DNA of 64,000 nucleotides from Zhongshania aliphaticivorans (lineage in GTDB: Bacteria > Pseudomonadota > Gammaproteobacteria > Pseudomonadales > Spongiibacteraceae), in the NCBI RefSeq assembly GCF_902705875.1, contig NZ_CACSIK010000001.1, positions 186,001-250,000 of the forward strand, written 5' to 3'. Shown piece by piece: positions 53,942 to 62,880 of the stretch. The translations under genes were made by a program, and so were the position numbers. The notes beneath the pieces were generated by a model. That model was not told the origin of the DNA, searched no databases, and worked only from the letters and a program-made list of their open reading frames with translations. The first letter of the stretch is position 1, and each line of letters opens with the position of its first letter.

Positions 53942-54814
53942 ATGGAACAGAACGTGTTTATTGATATTGGTTTGCCGGTGTCGTTATTTATTATCATGAT
54001 TGGCATGGGCCTTGGCTTAACTGTTGATGATTTTGTAAAAGAGGCGCGGCATCCTAGGGCTTCAATCGTAGGTAGTATCGGCCAGTTATTGCTGTTGCCG
54101 GCACTGGGGTTTTTACTGGCTTGGGGCTTGACCTTACCGCCTGCCATTGCGGTTGGTTTGGTGATATTGGCAGCCTGCCCCGGCGGAGCGACATCCAATG
54201 TGATTACTTATTTAGCCAAGGGCAATGTGGCGCTTTCTATCGTTATCACCGCCATTGCAAGTGTTGCCACTATTGTCACTTTGCCGCTGTTGGTTAATCA
54301 AGCATTGAGCTGGCAGTTTGGTCGTGCAGCTAATGTAAGTATGCCGGTTGTCGACACAATCGCTATGTTAGTTATTATTGTTTTACTTCCTACCGGTATA
54401 GGTATGTTGGTTAGGGCAAAGGCTCCGATGATTGCAGCTAAATCAGAGAAAGCTTTTAATGGTTTTGGCGCAGTGGTGTTGCTCAGTTTGATTGTGCTGA
54501 TATCTTACGGTTTACGAGACCAGCTTGTGGGGCTATTGGTGCAGGCGGGGCCTGCTTGTTTGCTTCTTAATGTGCTGGGTATTGGTGTCGGCTTGTTGTC
54601 TGCACGTCTTTCCGGTGTGCAACGCGCTGATCAGTTGGCGATTGCGGTAGAATTAGGTATTAAAAACAGCACTATTGGGATTCTGCTTGCGACCACAATT
54701 CTACATTCGCAGGAAATGGCCATTCCATCTATGGTATATGGTCTGACGATGTATTTATTTGGTGCCGGCTTGGTCGCCTATGGGCGAGCGACGATTGTGT
54801 CGAAAAAATCTTAG
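53942..54814 (+). CDS. Bile acid:sodium symporter (BASS) family transporter
   Basis: 290 residues with about nine membrane spans. Family motifs are LAACPGGATSNVITYLAKGNVALSI and AVELGIKNSTIG. BASS transporters import organic anions with sodium. ATG follows AAGGAA. A 294-base gap separates it from the TonB receptor upstream; it may be controlled on its own. Substrate unknown. Confidence 0.88.
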   Translation: MEQNVFIDIGLPVSLFIIMIGMGLGLTVDDFVKEARHPRASIVGSIGQLLLLPALGFLLAWGLTLPPAIAVGLVILAACPGGATSNVITYLAKGNVALSIVITAIASVATIVTLPLLVNQALSWQFGRAANVSMPVVDTIAMLVIIVLLPTGIGMLVRAKAPMIAAKSEKAFNGFGAVVLLSLIVLISYGLRDQLVGLLVQAGPACLLLNVLGIGVGLLSARLSGVQRADQLAIAVELGIKNSTIGILLATTILHSQEMAIPSMVYGLTMYLFGAGLVAYGRATIVSKKS

Positions 54815-54890
54815 TGGGTATTGGCAGTAATTAGCCTTTAAAATGTGATTTATCTTTTTTAACTACATGTCTTTTGTTGGGTTTTGTTTA

Positions 54891-56078
54891 ATGTCTCTTT
54901 TGTTTCGCAGTAATACACCATCGACTCGCCTTGCTTTAGCCATACTATGTTTGGCTTTAATCACTTTGTTTGCACCGTTAGCCAATGCGGATACTGGCGA
55001 AATGAGAGCGGAGTTAGATGTAGCTCATACGCGGCTGATTCAGGTTTTGGAAGAACACGGGACGGTCATTGGGGAAATGCCAGATGCTGATACGATTGAA
55101 GAAATGCATGTTTATATTGCTAACCTTCCTGATGATCAAGTAGCAGAGACCTTGGCCGACGTTGTTAGAGCGATTACCGATATAGAAAATGAAATTGAGC
55201 GATTAAAGACGGCCTCGCCCGAGGAAAGTGACGCCGCTGACAGTGAGTTGGCGCAGTTGCATGATCAGTTTTACGACATATATTCGACGTGCAGTAATAC
55301 ATTTTTTAAAAATAAAAAAGTCAAACAGCTCTTTAAGAATAGCCCTTGCGATGAATATGAAGAAAAGATTGATTTATGGGTATACGGTGCAGACAGCGAG
55401 GAGGAGAAAGTCGACCTTTACCAAGATGGTATTGCTAACCTTTCGAAGATCACTAAACAAGTGACCGGAAAGGGAGCGGAAGAGTTGGTTAAGATTTACG
55501 AGAAAATGAAGTCTTTTAATGAAAGTCATACAAGCTTGTCGGCGCTAGTTGTCGAGCGTGAAAGTTTAGAAAAACGTCTGTCCGCTATTGTTGAAAATTT
55601 GGATGGCTATCAAAGTAAAGCCGACAATTATAGTGATGACGCAAGTTTGAATTGTCGTGCTGAACAGGTTGATTTTGATTGCGGTAACCGCTGTGAGCGG
55701 CGAGTTAGGGATCCTATTTTGGGTACTTACCGTAACAAACCTGATATGGATTGTTTGAATAGTTGTAATTTTCAAGAGAAGAGAGCTATTGCGGATGTAA
55801 ACGAGCAAATTGATGATTGCATTGATGAGCGCGACTGGGCGAGAGATAAATTAGAGGACATAGAATCGGATTATAATGCTGAGAGGTCACGCGGGATGGC
55901 TTTATCTAGTCAGTTCGAACAGGTGAAAGACCAAGTGAAAATGCTTTACGGCCGCAATAAAAATCTGAATATGGAGATAGGTCAATTTCTTGAACAATTG
56001 CATCCGCAGGTTTTTGGTATGATGGGCGATGAATTTCAGCATTACAGGATGAACGCGGTGTCTTATTGGGATGAATGA
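54891..56078 (+). CDS. Exported cysteine-rich coiled-coil protein
   Basis: About 395 residues with a signal peptide (LALAILCLALITLFAPLANA). The mature part is almost wholly helical and acidic (ADVVRAITDIENEIERLK; LVVERESLEKRLSAIVENLD; YNAERSRGMALSSQFEQ). It carries spaced cysteines (YSTCSN, NSPCDEYE, NCRAEQ, FDCGNRCERR, DCLNSCNF, DDCIDE) that could form disulfides in the periplasm. I recognise no family. ATG 54891 (MSLLFRS) starts the basic n-region; an earlier in-frame start at 54867 is possible. Confidence 0.65.
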   Translation: MSLLFRSNTPSTRLALAILCLALITLFAPLANADTGEMRAELDVAHTRLIQVLEEHGTVIGEMPDADTIEEMHVYIANLPDDQVAETLADVVRAITDIENEIERLKTASPEESDAADSELAQLHDQFYDIYSTCSNTFFKNKKVKQLFKNSPCDEYEEKIDLWVYGADSEEEKVDLYQDGIANLSKITKQVTGKGAEELVKIYEKMKSFNESHTSLSALVVERESLEKRLSAIVENLDGYQSKADNYSDDASLNCRAEQVDFDCGNRCERRVRDPILGTYRNKPDMDCLNSCNFQEKRAIADVNEQIDDCIDERDWARDKLEDIESDYNAERSRGMALSSQFEQVKDQVKMLYGRNKNLNMEIGQFLEQLHPQVFGMMGDEFQHYRMNAVSYWDE

Positions 56079-56263
56079 TGATGCGTTTATATCAACTGCT
56101 TGGATAGTTTAAACTGGCTGTATAGAACGTAGATGTTTAAATCGCCACAAAAAATTTCTGGCTGGCAGCTAAGTTAGCGAATGGCTTGGTTTAGCGTTTA
56201 GAGCGATACACCTGTACGGCCCCTCTTTTTTTTGTAAAACAGATTACTTCACGGAATTAACCT

Positions 56264-57130
56264 ATGTCTCATGCCTATCAATTACGTCAGCACTTGGCAA
56301 AACAACACTGTCTACGTGCGCCAGGCGTATATGACGGGCTATCGGCATTATTGGCCGAGCAGGCGGGATTCCAGTTGGGCTTTGTGTCGGGAGCGTGTAT
56401 TGCTTTTGCTCGTCATGGCCGGCCGGATATGGGCTTGGTTTCTATGTCAGAAGTGGCCGATGTGGTCGCGGTGATGCGTGAACGAGTGAGTATGCCTCTG
56501 GCGGTCGATATCGACACTGGGTTTGGCAATGCCTTAAATGTTCAGCGCACGGTGCGGGTGCTTGAGCGGGCCGGTGCTTCGGCGCTACAGATTGAAGACC
56601 AAGTGATGCCCAAACGCTGTGGTCACATGGCGGGTAAGCAGGTGGTCAATGCAGATGAAATGGTAGGCAAAATCAAAGCGGCTTTAGATGCTCGGCAAGA
56701 CGCCAATACCGTCATCATTGCACGAACGGATGCGCTAGGCGTTAATGGACTTGACGATGCGCTAGAGCGAGCAGAAAAATATGTGGAGGCGGGTGCCGAT
56801 GTGCTGTTCATTGAGGCTCCCAAAACGCCTGAACAGATGCAGATTATCTCTCAGCAATTTGCCAGCCGAATTCCCTTGGTACACAACTTAGTTGAAGGCG
56901 GCGGCTCGCCAATCGACTCCGCTGATGGCTTGGAGCAACTAGGCTATAAAATTGCATTATACCCCGCAGCCTTACTGCATTTATTTGTACCGCAAGCTCA
57001 GGCCTTACTGTCTCATATTAGCCAGCACGGAAGCACTGGCGGTTTTGAGGGCTTAATTGATTTATCGAAAATTAATGATTTGTTGGGCGCGCCTGAATTG
57101 CTGCAACAGGGCGAAAAGTATTCAGTTTAG
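56264..57130 (+). CDS. Isocitrate lyase/PEP mutase-family enzyme
   Basis: 288 residues. The metal-binding loop is AVDIDTGFG (Asp82, Asp84), and the gating loop is KRCGHM with catalytic Cys119, as in methylisocitrate and dimethylmalate lyases. The family cleaves or forms C-C or C-P bonds next to a carboxylate. No prp genes surround it, so methylcitrate-cycle function is not supported by context; oxaloacetate decarboxylase or dimethylmalate lyase are alternatives. Its 3' end overlaps by nine bases the end of the convergent ABC ATPase gene. Confidence 0.82.
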   Translation: MSHAYQLRQHLAKQHCLRAPGVYDGLSALLAEQAGFQLGFVSGACIAFARHGRPDMGLVSMSEVADVVAVMRERVSMPLAVDIDTGFGNALNVQRTVRVLERAGASALQIEDQVMPKRCGHMAGKQVVNADEMVGKIKAALDARQDANTVIIARTDALGVNGLDDALERAEKYVEAGADVLFIEAPKTPEQMQIISQQFASRIPLVHNLVEGGGSPIDSADGLEQLGYKIALYPAALLHLFVPQAQALLSHISQHGSTGGFEGLIDLSKINDLLGAPELLQQGEKYSV

Positions 57131-57898
57131 GTTTTTTTGTAGTTCAAATTGTTTTGTGATGGCGGAGAATTTAACGTCCCTGGTGTCAAACACGGCGGCG
57201 ATCGCCCCCGTTTCTTGCAGCGAACTTGGGGTACCTGTAAGGCAGTTTCCTTTACCGTCCAATAGCCAAATAGTATCGGCAAGTTGTAATGACAGTTCCA
57301 GATCATGGCTAGAAAGCACGACAGTGGCTGAATTAGCTACAGCATATTGTTTTAGCATCATCATGCTGGCGACCCGTCCCGGTAAATCAAGAAAGGCGGT
57401 TATTTCATCTAGTAGCATGACTCTGGGGGCTTGCGCAACGGCTCTGGCAATCATAACTCGCTGTTTTTCGCCGTCGCTGAGATCGTCCAAATATCGTCCC
57501 GCTAAGTTTGAAGCATCGGCTAGCTTCAGCGCTTTTGCTACCAAGTCCCAGTCATGGTGACTAAGCTTTCCGCGCCAGCCTGTGTGCGGCTGCCTGCCCA
57601 TGGCGACCGCATCATCCACGGTTAAGCCCAAGCCGAATTGGCGGTCAGTTAATACCACGGCAATGTGTCGGGCCCGTTCCACTGGATTCAGGGAGTGAAC
57701 ATTTTGGTCGTGAATTAAAACTTGCCCTGCCTTGGTGTTTTGCAATCCTGCCAGTGTGCGTAATAAGGTGGATTTACCTGCACCATTGCGACCTAGTAGG
57801 CAAACAAAGTTCCCCGGTTTAACGGCCATATCGAGGTGTTTTAGCACCGCGTCGTCGACGTCGGGATAACCCACACTGAGCTTATTAAGCTGGATCAT
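57122..57898 (-). CDS. FecE/BtuD-type ABC ATPase of metal uptake operon
   Basis: 258 residues: Walker A GRNGAGKST, signature LSDGEKQRV, Walker B VMLLDEI, H-loop SSHD. It powers the FecCD-type permease encoded just upstream; the two genes overlap by four bases. It is last in the TonB receptor-SBP-permease-ATPase operon. Order and partners recall the Zur-controlled PA2911-PA2914 cluster of Pseudomonas, so zinc or a zinc-metallophore is the likely cargo. Confidence 0.88.
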   Translation of the reverse strand: MIQLNKLSVGYPDVDDAVLKHLDMAVKPGNFVCLLGRNGAGKSTLLRTLAGLQNTKAGQVLIHDQNVHSLNPVERARHIAVVLTDRQFGLGLTVDDAVAMGRQPHTGWRGKLSHHDWDLVAKALKLADASNLAGRYLDDLSDGEKQRVMIARAVAQAPRVMLLDEITAFLDLPGRVASMMMLKQYAVANSATVVLSSHDLELSLQLADTIWLLDGKGNCLTGTPSSLQETGAIAAVFDTRDVKFSAITKQFELQKNLN

Positions 57899-58932
57899 GT
57901 TTGCCGCCTCACGCTGGAAGAAAATATCAATAGAAAAATAACCACCGGCGCGCCGACAATGCCAAGCACTGCATTAAGGTGCAGGAAGTGAACATCCCAG
58001 GGTAGGTGCACCACCAAATCAGCCGCTAAAGCCAAAACCGCCCCCGCCAGCGCAGAGAGGGGTAGCAGGGGGAGTATGTGCGCAGAGCGAGAAATCGCCC
58101 TAGCCAAATGGGGCACAATCAGGCCAAGGAAGGTGATGGGGCCACAATAGGCGGTGACCGGCGCCACGAGTAAAACCACCGCCAGCAATGTCATCCGTTG
58201 CAGTCGAATAACATCCGTACCTAAGCTGCGGGCGTAGGTCTCTCCCAGTAGCAAGGTGGTTAGGGCTTTGGCATTGATAACCGCTAAAACGATACCTGCG
58301 GTAATGGGCAACATCATCATGCCAATGTTGTCGAAGGTTGCGGAGGCAAAGCTACCGTCTGCCCATCCTGAATATACCTTGCCGCCTACTCTGTTAGCAA
58401 AATGGATAATCACGCTGACTAGTCCCTGTACTGAAAAGCCCAGCATTAAGCCCACCACCAGTAAAGAAATGGTACTTACACGACGAGACAGGGCCATCAT
58501 GCCTAAAGCTGACAGTAGCACCCCCAGTCCCGCCGCAAGGGTTAAGCTTATCCCTTCAAAGACTTGAATAAATGCAATCGCTGCCGGGCCGACAAAACCT
58601 GCAGCGGCAACGGCCATTGCCACCCCGAGCTGGCCACCGGCGGTCAGCCCCAAAGACCAGGCATCCGCCATGGGGTTGCGAAAAAGCGTTTGCATCAAAA
58701 CACCCGCAATGCCGAGTGCCGCACCTGCGAGCGCTGCCATAAGGACGCGAGGCAGGCGGATGTCTACGACGATGTGATCAATAATATTACTGCCGGAACT
58801 CTCCAGCAACGCGGCGATGACTTTTGGTAGATCAACAGTGACCTGCCCGATACTGAGGGACACCGCCGCCAAGGTGCATAGTAACAGGCCAAGTGCTGCC
58901 AACCCCGTGCCGATACGATGGCGATTAATCAT
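57895..58932 (-). CDS. FecCD-type ABC permease
   Basis: About 345 residues with ten membrane spans and the family motifs RLPRVLMAALAGAALGIAGVLMQTLFRNPMADAWSLG-like and CGPITFLGLIVPHLAR. It carries metal complexes or cobalamin-like molecules across the inner membrane. ATG 58932 gives normal length and overlaps the end of the binding-protein gene by eight bases; the open frame extends to a GTG at 58977 with no benefit. Confidence 0.88.
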   Translation of the reverse strand: MINRHRIGTGLAALGLLLCTLAAVSLSIGQVTVDLPKVIAALLESSGSNIIDHIVVDIRLPRVLMAALAGAALGIAGVLMQTLFRNPMADAWSLGLTAGGQLGVAMAVAAAGFVGPAAIAFIQVFEGISLTLAAGLGVLLSALGMMALSRRVSTISLLVVGLMLGFSVQGLVSVIIHFANRVGGKVYSGWADGSFASATFDNIGMMMLPITAGIVLAVINAKALTTLLLGETYARSLGTDVIRLQRMTLLAVVLLVAPVTAYCGPITFLGLIVPHLARAISRSAHILPLLPLSALAGAVLALAADLVVHLPWDVHFLHLNAVLGIVGAPVVIFLLIFSSSVRRQT

Positions 58933-60139
58933 AAAAGGGTTTGTCCGGTTGAATGTACATAAAAGAGGTGTCGTCACGTAGCTGTGGGTGGAGCATGTGA
59001 ACCAGATCTCGGAGTACGCGGTCTGGCCGAATCACCGCGCCTTCGTAATAATCGTAGGCGTCTGCTTGGAGTTTATTCATACCGTCGATGGCGAACACAC
59101 AGCCGTTGCGAAAGGCGCGAAATTGTTCCAAGGTTTTGCGATCACGAAAGACCTGGGAATGACTATCTCGGAGGATGGCGCAATCCGCATCGGCACCGCG
59201 AATGATCAGTTGCTCGGTGGCCAATTTTTGAAACTCATCACGTCTGGGGTCGTCGGGCTCCGCCAAGAGGTTTTGTCCATTGGCATCGCGCAGCAGTGCC
59301 GCTTCTGAATTTCGCACCGTGGCCATCCAGCGGCCACTGCCGCTGTACCACGCAGAAATTACATTCTTGCTAGCTTGAGCGGCGGCAGCGGTTTTAAGCG
59401 CGTCGACTTTTTCCGCCACCATCGCCACAAATTGCTCTGCGGCTTGGTCTTGCCCGGTCAGTAAGCCTAGCAAGCGGATGTATTCCACCTTACCCATGTA
59501 ATGGGGTTCGGAATTGATAAACATCGGCAATACCGGCACGCCTAGGTCGCGAATCCGCGCCATTTGACTGCTGTGGCTGAGATCGCCCATGGCCATTAAC
59601 AGTAGATCTGGTTCCGCAGCCAGCAGAGCATCAAGGATGGGCGGTATGTGCCAGCCATAACCGATCTGCGCTATCTCGCCTGCCAGTACCCGTTTGCGAA
59701 TCGAGTCGTTGTAGGATTTGGGGCCACCCACGGCAACCAAGCGGTTGTCTTCTTCCAGCGCGGTCAACATGGCTTCAAACGGCGCCAGATTAACTGCAAT
59801 GCGCTCGACGGGTATGCGAATAAGCTGTGCGTCCGCGAACTCACCTTCCATGGTGGGTACAGGCCTGTCTTTAGGTACCAAGAGAATGCGGGCGCGTTGT
59901 TCCGGTCCGGTTGCTTCACTGCCCCAGGTTGCGATGCTGGCCTTCAGGTCTATTATCCACATGCCGTCCTGTTGGACGGCGCTGAAGGTTTTGGCAAAGT
60001 TTAAGTTCATTGCCACAGCGTTGTTGTTTCCGGTGTCGGCTGCTGTGTCGACCGCGGGTGAAATAGGGTCGCTATTTTTCTCACAGGCAACCAAAAGCAG
60101 GGACAGGCACAGCACCCATCCGCTTATGGACTTTACCAT
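58925..60139 (-). CDS. Periplasmic metal-complex binding lipoprotein
   Basis: 404 residues. The signal ends with a lipobox (LSLLLVAC), so it is anchored to a membrane. The body fits the BtuF/FepB-type fold (LEEDNRLVAVGGPKSYNDSIRKRVL, ILDALLAAEPDLLLMAMG, GVPVLPMFINSEPHYMGKVEYIRLLGLLTG). It passes substrate from the TonB receptor to the FecCD permease. It overlaps the receptor gene (ATGGTAA). It is longer than usual because of extra N-terminal residues. Confidence 0.85.
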   Translation of the reverse strand: MVKSISGWVLCLSLLLVACEKNSDPISPAVDTAADTGNNNAVAMNLNFAKTFSAVQQDGMWIIDLKASIATWGSEATGPEQRARILLVPKDRPVPTMEGEFADAQLIRIPVERIAVNLAPFEAMLTALEEDNRLVAVGGPKSYNDSIRKRVLAGEIAQIGYGWHIPPILDALLAAEPDLLLMAMGDLSHSSQMARIRDLGVPVLPMFINSEPHYMGKVEYIRLLGLLTGQDQAAEQFVAMVAEKVDALKTAAAAQASKNVISAWYSGSGRWMATVRNSEAALLRDANGQNLLAEPDDPRRDEFQKLATEQLIIRGADADCAILRDSHSQVFRDRKTLEQFRAFRNGCVFAIDGMNKLQADAYDYYEGAVIRPDRVLRDLVHMLHPQLRDDTSFMYIQPDKPFYD

Positions 60140-62346
60140 TTGTACTCCACAGAGGCTCTTAGCTCGCGCTCCGGTCCCGGTGTTGCATAAGTGGGTGCAG
60201 TTTGATCACCAAAGTAGAAATAATATTCCTCATCTAAGGCATTCAGGGCAGTGAGTTTGAAGGTGATATCAGGCCACCAGACTGGATAGATACTCGCGCC
60301 AAGGGTTAATAGATCGTATTGCCCACCATCAACTCGATTATCCTGTGTAATTTGGTAATCGCCATAGTATTCGTAGACTGCACGTAACTCGATCCACGGC
60401 GCTAAACGATGATCGTAAGAGAGGTAGTAGGTGTTTTGGGCGACACCTACTGGTGTGGTGCCAGAAAGGTCGATCACCGTGCCCCAACTATTTATGATGT
60501 ATTCATCCCATTCGGGATCGATATAACTTGCCGATACGGCGAGGCGTGCATCCTGTGTGAGCAGATAAGCTAAAGAAAATTCAAACCCCCGACTTTCATA
60601 GCGTTGGCCGTAGCTAATCAGATTGGATGGTTGGCTGAAGTCATCTTCTGCTGCGGGGTTGGGTATTGTTGAGCGGCGGTCTTTTTGAACTGTTTGGAAG
60701 ATGGCTACTTCCAATTGCAGTCGATTGTCTTCCGTCGCTGTTTTTAGGCCAATTTCATAACTGTCGATGGTCGTTGGCTTATTCTCGGGGCGCGCGTAAT
60801 TCGCGGGATTCCACTCAAAGATGGGACCGAAGTTGGAGTTAAAGCCTCGACCATAAGAAAAGTAGAGGTTGCCGATGGCGCTATCCCATGCGAGGGCAAA
60901 ACGGGGCGAGATAGCATCGGTATCGCCGCTTAAGTCACCGCTGGCAGAAGAGCCGGCTACGGGGTCGAATTCTGCATCGCGCTTGAAGGCGTCATAGCGG
61001 ATGCCCAGCGTTGCAGTGAGTGTATTCGTTAAGCTGATTTCATCTTGAACGAAGATACCCCAAGCGGTATTTTCCACCTCGTTATCACTGAAGGGAAGGT
61101 CGACCACAAAGCAAGGGTGGTCTCGGTTGATCACTTGCCCTGTGGCGTAATCCACCTCAATGAGGAAGAAGTTAAAGCCACACTCTGCAGTAAAACCATG
61201 TTGGCCAGACCACATATCTAATGCGGAGGAGGTTGCGTGGTCGAAGCTCATGCCTGCCACCACATTATGTCGCTCACTTTGCCAATGTAGACTGCCATCG
61301 AAAACCGCTGCGTCCTGTTCTTTTTCGCTGCGAAAGCCGTTGACGGCGTAGACGTTCCGGTCGGGGGCAAAGCCAAACGCATCATAAAAATTCAAATTAT
61401 TATCACGCTCACTGTGGCGCAATTGCAGTGAGGCAGAAAGGGCAAGATTTGCGTTTAATGAATGGTCGATCTTCAGGGTTCCAAACCATAATTGCTGGTC
61501 ATCTTTAGGTGTGCCGAAGCCCAAGAATGCCGTTCGTCCACCCGCCACAGGTAGTAAATTGCCCTCATTGTCGAGCGGGATACCGTTTGTGATGCCTTTA
61601 TCGGATTCATAGTAGTTTAGGTAGGCGGTGATATCAGTCCGGTCGCTAATCGGCATTTCTATTTTGCCAAACAAGTTTAGCTTGCTGTAGCCGCCGCGCT
61701 CGCGCCAACCGTCGTATTCGTCAATAGTGGCGTCGAGCAGTACGCCAACGCCACTGTCTAGGCGACGCGTAAGCGATCCCTGTCCCTTGACGTAGCCATT
61801 GCTTCCGCCGGTCAGGGACAACTTGTTCTCGTCCCCCTCAACTCGGCGAAGGATGTAGTTTGCCAGCCCGTATACCGCGCCACGCCCATACAGTGTCGAG
61901 CCCGGTCCTTTAACAACTTCAACCCGCTCGACAACGCCGTAAGGAATCTGGTCCAGTGGTGCTTCTTCAAAAACGCCAACGTAGGGCACACCATCAATCA
62001 AGGCGAGGTAGCCGTCGGTGCCTGAAGAGCCGCGGAACGATACAAACGGAAACACGTCGCCGCCGCCTTCGCCGCGTCGAAAGGAAATTCCAGGTACGCC
62101 TCTAAATTCGTCTGTGCCGTAGGTAAAGCCTTGCTCTAATAGCGCTTCCATTTCTTGTACGCTAATTGACACGGGAACGTCCTGACGGTTTTTTTCCGTG
62201 CGCGTTGCAGTGACAGTCATGGTCTCCATTTTTTCCGATTCATTTTCGGCGGTGTCACTTGCCAAAACAGAGAGTGGTGATGCCAGAATAAGCATCGTCA
62301 GACCTAACCCCCTCAAAACTGCCGACTTCCCTATATAGTGTTTCAA
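60133..62346 (-). CDS. TonB-dependent receptor, probable zinc/metallophore uptake
   Basis: 737 residues: signal peptide (GLTMLILASPLSVLA), TonB-box-like METMTVTATRTEK, plug (FRGVPGISFRRGEGGG, ALIDGVPYVGV, VERVEVVKGPGSTLYGRGAVYGLANYI), barrel, and C-terminal ASVEYKW. It is the first gene of an operon with an SBP-permease-ATPase set. A Zur-like box lies about 70 bases upstream, shared with the divergent dksA2-like gene. It is therefore likely induced by zinc starvation; the ligand could be a zinc complex. Confidence 0.85.
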   Translation of the reverse strand: MKHYIGKSAVLRGLGLTMLILASPLSVLASDTAENESEKMETMTVTATRTEKNRQDVPVSISVQEMEALLEQGFTYGTDEFRGVPGISFRRGEGGGDVFPFVSFRGSSGTDGYLALIDGVPYVGVFEEAPLDQIPYGVVERVEVVKGPGSTLYGRGAVYGLANYILRRVEGDENKLSLTGGSNGYVKGQGSLTRRLDSGVGVLLDATIDEYDGWRERGGYSKLNLFGKIEMPISDRTDITAYLNYYESDKGITNGIPLDNEGNLLPVAGGRTAFLGFGTPKDDQQLWFGTLKIDHSLNANLALSASLQLRHSERDNNLNFYDAFGFAPDRNVYAVNGFRSEKEQDAAVFDGSLHWQSERHNVVAGMSFDHATSSALDMWSGQHGFTAECGFNFFLIEVDYATGQVINRDHPCFVVDLPFSDNEVENTAWGIFVQDEISLTNTLTATLGIRYDAFKRDAEFDPVAGSSASGDLSGDTDAISPRFALAWDSAIGNLYFSYGRGFNSNFGPIFEWNPANYARPENKPTTIDSYEIGLKTATEDNRLQLEVAIFQTVQKDRRSTIPNPAAEDDFSQPSNLISYGQRYESRGFEFSLAYLLTQDARLAVSASYIDPEWDEYIINSWGTVIDLSGTTPVGVAQNTYYLSYDHRLAPWIELRAVYEYYGDYQITQDNRVDGGQYDLLTLGASIYPVWWPDITFKLTALNALDEEYYFYFGDQTAPTYATPGPERELRASVEYKW

Positions 62347-62407
62347 GCCCTTCTCCTGTTGTCATTTTGTTGGTAATTGTTACTTGCCGGAATTTGGTCA
62401 ACCATTT

Positions 62408-62427
62408 ATGATATGTTATATCATAAC
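62408..62427. promoter_or_regulatory. Zur-box-like dyad between receptor and dksA2
   Basis: GTTAT-ATC-ATAAC (62415-62427) within ATGTTATATCATAACG, close to the gammaproteobacterial Zur consensus built on TGTTATA/TATAACA. An overlapping dyad ATGATAT-GTT-ATATCAT covers 62408-62424. One site between two zinc-linked divergent units can regulate both. Confidence 0.65.
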
Positions 62428-62478
62428 GATGTATGGATTCAATTAACATTGAGTTACACAGAAGGCGACTGAACCGCT

Positions 62479-62880
62479 ATGGCGTTACCGAAAGACATTC
62501 CTGCAACACCGTATATGAATGAGCAGCAACTGGCGTTTTTTTCCAGTCACTTACTCACTTTGAAATCGGAAACTCTAGCTTGTATTTACAGGGCACAGAA
62601 AAGCCTCAGTGATCGTCCGGAGCTTAACGACGAGGCTGATCTGGCCCAGTACGAAGAAGAATCCCGCATGGCGTTGCGTATTGTGGATAGAGAGACAAAA
62701 TTACTCCCCAAAATCGATGCCGCTTTGGAGCGCATTCGCATAGGGGATTATGGCTACTGCCTTAGCAGTGGCGAGCCTATTGGCACAGCGCGTTTGCTGA
62801 TCCGTCCCACCGCTGAATATTGCGCAGAAGTTAAAAAACAAATGGAAGAGAAGGAGAAACACTATGGCAGACGCCGCTAA
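62479..62880 (+). CDS. dksA2: Zinc-independent DksA paralog
   Basis: 133 residues with coiled-coil N-terminus, an acidic loop region ([16 protein letters not shown]) and the C-terminal finger region [30 protein letters not shown]. Two of the four zinc cysteines of DksA are replaced (CxxS...CxxV), as in Pseudomonas DksA2, which works without zinc. It would bind RNA polymerase with ppGpp when zinc is scarce. A Zur-like site is upstream. It overlaps the following COG0523 gene by 17 bases. Confidence 0.88.
   Translation: MALPKDIPATPYMNEQQLAFFSSHLLTLKSETLACIYRAQKSLSDRPELNDEADLAQYEEESRMALRIVDRETKLLPKIDAALERIRIGDYGYCLSSGEPIGTARLLIRPTAEYCAEVKKQMEEKEKHYGRRR

Noticed and set aside
56264..57130. prpB of the methylcitrate cycle
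   Set aside because: The catalytic loop fits the superfamily, but no prpC, prpD or acn genes are nearby and the sequence alone does not settle the substrate.
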